NCBI RefSeq assembly: GCF_003443735.1
Contig: NZ_CP031969.1
Coordinates: 5,084,001-5,148,000, forward strand
Direction: 5' to 3'
Source of the DNA: Streptomyces sp. CC0208
GTDB taxonomy: Bacteria; Actinomycetota; Actinomycetes; Streptomycetales; Streptomycetaceae
DNA length: 64,000 nucleotides
In this document: positions 60,795-64,000 of the stretch, piece after piece
Layout: each line of letters opens with the position of its first letter
How positions within the stretch are numbered: the first letter of the stretch is position 1
Made by a program: the position numbers and the translations under genes
The notes under the pieces: generated by a model
What the model was told of the DNA's origin: nothing
Database searches by the model: none
Seen by the model: only the letters and a program-made list of their open reading frames with translations

Positions 60795-63629
60795 ATGCCC
60801 CCCACCACCACCGCCTCATCGGGTCAGCAGCCCGGCAAGTCCGGCAGGAAGAAGGGGCGCAGAGCCCGCCTGATCGTTCTCGTGCTCGTACTGGCCCTCG
60901 TCGGCGCGGTCGCCTACGGCGGGTACTGGTCGGTGAGCACCGTCCGCGCGTCCTTCCCGCAGACCAAGGGCTCGATCGAACTCGAGGGCCTGTCGGGCCC
61001 CGTGGACGTCAAACGCGACAGTTACGGCATCCCGCAGATCTACGCCTCCTCCGACGCGGACCTGTTCATGGCGCAGGGCTACGTCCAGGCGCAGGACCGG
61101 TTCTACGAGATGGACGTACGCCGGCACATGACCTCCGGGCGTCTGTCGGAGATGTTCGGCAAGGGCCAGGTCGACGACGACGAGTTCCTGCGCACGCTGG
61201 GCTGGGACCGGGTGGCGAAGAAGGAGTACGACACCAAGCTGTCGGCCTCCACCAAGAAGTACCTCCAGGCCTACGCCAAGGGAGTCAACGCCTACCTCCA
61301 GGGCAAGAGCGGCAAGGCGATCTCCCTGGAGTACGCGGCGCTCGGCTTCAGGAACGACTACAAGCCCGAGAAGTGGACCCCGGTCGACTCGGTGGCGTGG
61401 CTGAAGGCGATGGCCTGGGACCTGCGCGGCAACATGCAGGACGAGATCGACCGCGCCCTGATGACCAGCCGCCTCGGCCCGAAGCAGATCGCCGACCTGT
61501 ACCCGCAGTACCCGTACAGCCGCAACCAGGCGATCGTGCAGGAGGGCCAGTACAACGAGCTGACCCAGACCTTCGAGCAGAACGGCAGCTCGCAGGAGAA
61601 CGGCCTGTCCGGCACCGGCACCGGCACCTCGACCGGCGGCACCGGCACCTCCACGAGCGGCTCCGGAACGTCCACGGGCGGCACCGCGACGGGCACGTCG
61701 GCCTCGACCTCGTCGTCGACCGCCTCGGCCCTGCAGAGCCAGCTCTCGGGCCTCTACAACGTCCTGGACGACGTCCCCACCGCCGTCGGCGTCAACGGCC
61801 AGGGCATCGGCTCCAACTCCTGGGTCGTCGACGGCTCGCACACCATCACCGGCAAGCCGCTGCTGGCCAACGACCCGCACCTGTCGGCCTCCCTGCCGTC
61901 CGTCTGGTACCAGATGGGCCTGCACTGCCGGACCGTCTCCAGCAAGTGCCAGTACGACGTCTCCGGCTACACCTTCGCGGGCATGCCCGGCGTGGTCATC
62001 GGCCACAACGCGAAGATCGCCTGGGGCATGACGAACTCCGGCGTCGACGTCACCGACCTCTACCTGGAGAAGCTCTCCGGCGACGGCTACCTCTACGACG
62101 GCAGGACCAAGCCCTTCACCACGCGCGAGGAGACCATCAAGGTCGCCGGCGGCACGTCCAAGAAGATCGTCGTGCGTGAGACGAACAACGGCCCCCTGCT
62201 CTCCGACCGCTACGACGAACTCGTCAAGGTCGGAAAGAAGGCCACCGTCGACAACGCGGCCCCTGACCGCGGCGACGGCTACGGCGTCGCCCTGCGCTGG
62301 ACCGCGCTCGACCCCGGCACCTCCATGGACGCCGTGTTCGCGATGGACAGGGCGTCGAACTGGAGCGAGTTCCGCGCGGCGGCGGCCCTGTTCGACGTGC
62401 CCTCGCAGAATCTCGTCTACGCCGACTCCGAGAACATCGGCTACACGCTGCCCGGCCGCATCCCGATCCGCGCCAAGGGCCACACCGGCGCCATCCCGGC
62501 CCCGGGCTGGGACCCCAAGTACGCCTGGACCGGCAAGTACATCAAGCAGGACGAACTGCCCTACGAGTACAACCCGGAGCGCGGCTACATCGTCACCGCC
62601 AACCAGGCCGTGGTCGACAAGGACAAGTACCCCTACACGCTCACCACGGACTGGGGCTACGGCACCCGCAGCCAGCGCATCACCGACCTGATCGAGCAGA
62701 AGATCAAGGGCGGCGGCAAGATCTCCACCGACGACATGCGCCAGATGCAGCTCGACAACAGCAGCGAGATCGCCAAGCTGCTGGTGCCCAAGCTGCTGAA
62801 GATCGACGTCGAGGACAAGGACGTCCGGCAGGCGCAGGAGCTCCTGGAGGGCTGGGACTACACCCAGGACGCCGACTCGGCCGCGGCCGCCTACTTCAAC
62901 GCCGTGTGGCGCAACATCCTCAAGCTCGCCTTCGGCAACAAGCTGCCCAAGGAGCTGCGGGTCAAGGGCCAGTGCCTGTGGGTGGACCCGGTCAACACCG
63001 TCGGGCCGGCCGACGAGGCGGACAAGGTCCGCGAGTGCGGTCAGCGCGACGCCGACCAGGCGCAGCCCGACGGCGGTGACCGCTGGTTCGAGGTCGTGCG
63101 CAAGCTCATGGACGACGAGAACAGCGACTGGTGGAAGACCCCCAAGGGCGTCGGTGACCGCCCCGCGGCCACCAACCGCGACGAGCTGTTCAAGCGCGCC
63201 ATGATCGACGCCCGGTGGGAACTGACCGCCAAGCTCGGCAAGGACATCGACACCTGGAGCTGGGGCCGGCTGCACCGCCTGTTCCTGAAGAACCAGACGC
63301 TGGGCATCGAGGGCCCCGGCTTCCTCCAGTACATGCTCAACCGCGGCCCCTGGAAGCTCAGCGGCGGCGAGGCGACGGTCAACGCGACCGGCTGGAACGC
63401 CGCGGGCGGCTACGGCGTCGTCTGGGTGCCGTCGATGCGCATGGTGGTCAACCTCGGCGACCTCGACAAGTCGAAGTGGATCAACCTCACCGGCGCCTCC
63501 GGGCACGCCTACAGCGCGCACTACACCGACCAGACCGGCAAGTGGGTCAAGGGTGAGCTGCTGGACTGGTCCTTCTCGGACGAGGCCGTCGACAAGAACA
63601 CGACCGACAGCCTGGTGCTGAAGCCGTAG
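60795..63629 (+). CDS. Membrane-anchored penicillin acylase-family (S45) protein
   Basis: 944 aa. Lys/Arg-rich cytosolic N-terminus and one membrane anchor at about 23-45 (LIVLVLVLALVGAVAYGGYW). The S45 Ntn-hydrolase alpha chain follows (VKRDSYGIPQIYASSDADLF; QGYVQAQDRFYEMDVRRHMT). A low-complexity Gly/Thr/Ser spacer lies at about 270-310. The beta-chain nucleophile is the Ser in QGIGSNSWVVDGS, with GKPLLANDPHLSASLPSVWY after it. Family members cleave acyl-homoserine lactones, penicillins or acylated peptides; the substrate here is unknown. Mature enzyme lies outside the membrane. Confidence 0.93.
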   Translation: MPPTTTASSGQQPGKSGRKKGRRARLIVLVLVLALVGAVAYGGYWSVSTVRASFPQTKGSIELEGLSGPVDVKRDSYGIPQIYASSDADLFMAQGYVQAQDRFYEMDVRRHMTSGRLSEMFGKGQVDDDEFLRTLGWDRVAKKEYDTKLSASTKKYLQAYAKGVNAYLQGKSGKAISLEYAALGFRNDYKPEKWTPVDSVAWLKAMAWDLRGNMQDEIDRALMTSRLGPKQIADLYPQYPYSRNQAIVQEGQYNELTQTFEQNGSSQENGLSGTGTGTSTGGTGTSTSGSGTSTGGTATGTSASTSSSTASALQSQLSGLYNVLDDVPTAVGVNGQGIGSNSWVVDGSHTITGKPLLANDPHLSASLPSVWYQMGLHCRTVSSKCQYDVSGYTFAGMPGVVIGHNAKIAWGMTNSGVDVTDLYLEKLSGDGYLYDGRTKPFTTREETIKVAGGTSKKIVVRETNNGPLLSDRYDELVKVGKKATVDNAAPDRGDGYGVALRWTALDPGTSMDAVFAMDRASNWSEFRAAAALFDVPSQNLVYADSENIGYTLPGRIPIRAKGHTGAIPAPGWDPKYAWTGKYIKQDELPYEYNPERGYIVTANQAVVDKDKYPYTLTTDWGYGTRSQRITDLIEQKIKGGGKISTDDMRQMQLDNSSEIAKLLVPKLLKIDVEDKDVRQAQELLEGWDYTQDADSAAAAYFNAVWRNILKLAFGNKLPKELRVKGQCLWVDPVNTVGPADEADKVRECGQRDADQAQPDGGDRWFEVVRKLMDDENSDWWKTPKGVGDRPAATNRDELFKRAMIDARWELTAKLGKDIDTWSWGRLHRLFLKNQTLGIEGPGFLQYMLNRGPWKLSGGEATVNATGWNAAGGYGVVWVPSMRMVVNLGDLDKSKWINLTGASGHAYSAHYTDQTGKWVKGELLDWSFSDEAVDKNTTDSLVLKP

Positions 63630-63636
63630 GCCGAAG

Positions 63637-63670
63637 AAGGGCCCCTCCACGCGTGCGTGGAGGGGCCCTT
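63637..63670. terminator. Bidirectional terminator, 16-bp perfect stem
   Basis: AAGGGCCCCTCCACGC and GCGTGGAGGGGCCCTT, with T runs on the plus side. It separates convergent acylase and cyclo-ligase genes. Confidence 0.9.
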
Positions 63671-63672
63671 TC

Positions 63673-64000
63673 TCATTCCGGGTCCTGGAAGCGGCGCACG
63701 CCCGACGGCGTCACCACCGCGTGCACCGGGCGGTCGTGTGTCTCCTCCGGGACCTGCGCGACGACCTCGGAGTCGTACAGGAGCACCACCAGCGCCGGCC
63801 GTGCGCCCGCGCGCTCCAGGCGCGCGAGCACCCGGTCGTACGACCCCCCGCCGCGCCCCAGCCGCATCCCGCGCCCGTCCACCGCGAGGCCGGGCAGCAG
63901 CACCACGTCGGCGCCGGTCACGGCGTCCGGGCCCAGACGCTCGCCGGAGGGTTCGAAGAGGGTCATCTTCCCGCCGTGCTGGACGCGCGCGAGAGAGCCC
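63673..64000 (-). CDS. 5-formyltetrahydrofolate cyclo-ligase, C-terminal part
   Basis: About 109 codons are visible and the frame runs off the right edge. MTLFEPSGERLGPDAVTGAD, VVLLPGLAVDGRGMRLGRGG and GSYDRVLAR are the family ATP/substrate site. Converts 5-formyl-THF to 5,10-methenyl-THF using ATP. The N-terminal half lies outside. Confidence 0.93.
   Translation of the reverse strand, partial: GSLARVQHGGKMTLFEPSGERLGPDAVTGADVVLLPGLAVDGRGMRLGRGGGSYDRVLARLERAGARPALVVLLYDSEVVAQVPEETHDRPVHAVVTPSGVRRFQDPE

Noticed and set aside
60816..63650. 944-codon antisense frame across the penicillin acylase
   Set aside because: High-GC third-position shadow; the plus strand carries the S45 motifs and the terminator fits that gene.

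Overview
The window is GC-rich actinobacterial DNA with the gene content of a Streptomyces chromosome. Supporting signs are pervasive GTG and TTG starts, an XRE/DUF5753 plus DUF397 pair, an hrdD-type sigma factor behind a SigR-type promoter, a rifamycin-associated element in front of a HelR-like ATPase, Tat-exported xylanase, DUF6227 and CU044_5270 proteins, and the intergenic repeat built around GGGGCGCGGGGAACTGCGC. About 58 genes, 1 tRNA, 1 insertion sequence and several decayed genes can be supported. From memory, the order from the IclR gene to the right end resembles the chromosomal core of S. coelicolor. The left half is more mosaic.

Layout. 1-4.2 kb: N-terminal part of a D-Ala-D-Ala carboxypeptidase, a GPP34 protein, and an XRE regulator with its DUF397 partner. 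4.2-9.4 kb: glutathione peroxidase, collapsed remains of a divergent ArsR/MFS pair, a DUF2235 hydrolase, a peptidoglycan amidase, and a coupled GH11 xylanase / CE4 esterase pair with palindromic operator candidates. 9.3-15.6 kb: RAE plus HelR, a wrecked flotillin gene next to an intact small NfeD-like gene, a cation/proton antiporter and a DUF389 protein. 15.9-25.7 kb: GH15 glucosidase, cyclase-family hydrolase, gluconokinase and a frameshifted GMC oxidoreductase, convergent with an SDR glucose dehydrogenase-like gene, NDH-2, cydA and cydB. Together these look like a glucose-to-gluconate oxidation module with its own quinol oxidase. 25.7-32.3 kb: debris, an ECF sigma factor / membrane CU044_5270 protein / subtilisin operon, and an integrase stump beside tRNA-Arg(CCT).

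32.3-44.2 kb: double IclR regulator, M6 protease, TetR with a DHA2 exporter, MarR opposite a DODA-type dioxygenase, an acetyltransferase, hrdD, and a WYL regulator opposite a second DHA2 exporter. Each regulator/target pair has palindromes in the gap between its genes. 44.3-48.3 kb: the fructose operon (DeoR regulator, 1-phosphofructokinase, a small linking ORF, PTS EIIABC). 48.4-64 kb: small membrane and DUF6227 proteins, a lipoprotein L,D-transpeptidase, an IS5-type element inserted between two arms of the intergenic repeat, P1 peptidase, LtrA, MscL, a SAF protein, MTA phosphorylase, FmdB zinc ribbon, MFS, a K+/H+ type antiporter, a membrane-anchored penicillin acylase, and the C-terminal part of 5-formyl-THF cyclo-ligase.

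Strongest leads are the sugar-oxidation/respiration module, the RAE-HelR unit, the ECF sigma/CU044_5270/protease operon, and the paired palindromes that predict operators for four local regulators. Functions are assigned from motif recognition and gene context only; no database search was possible.
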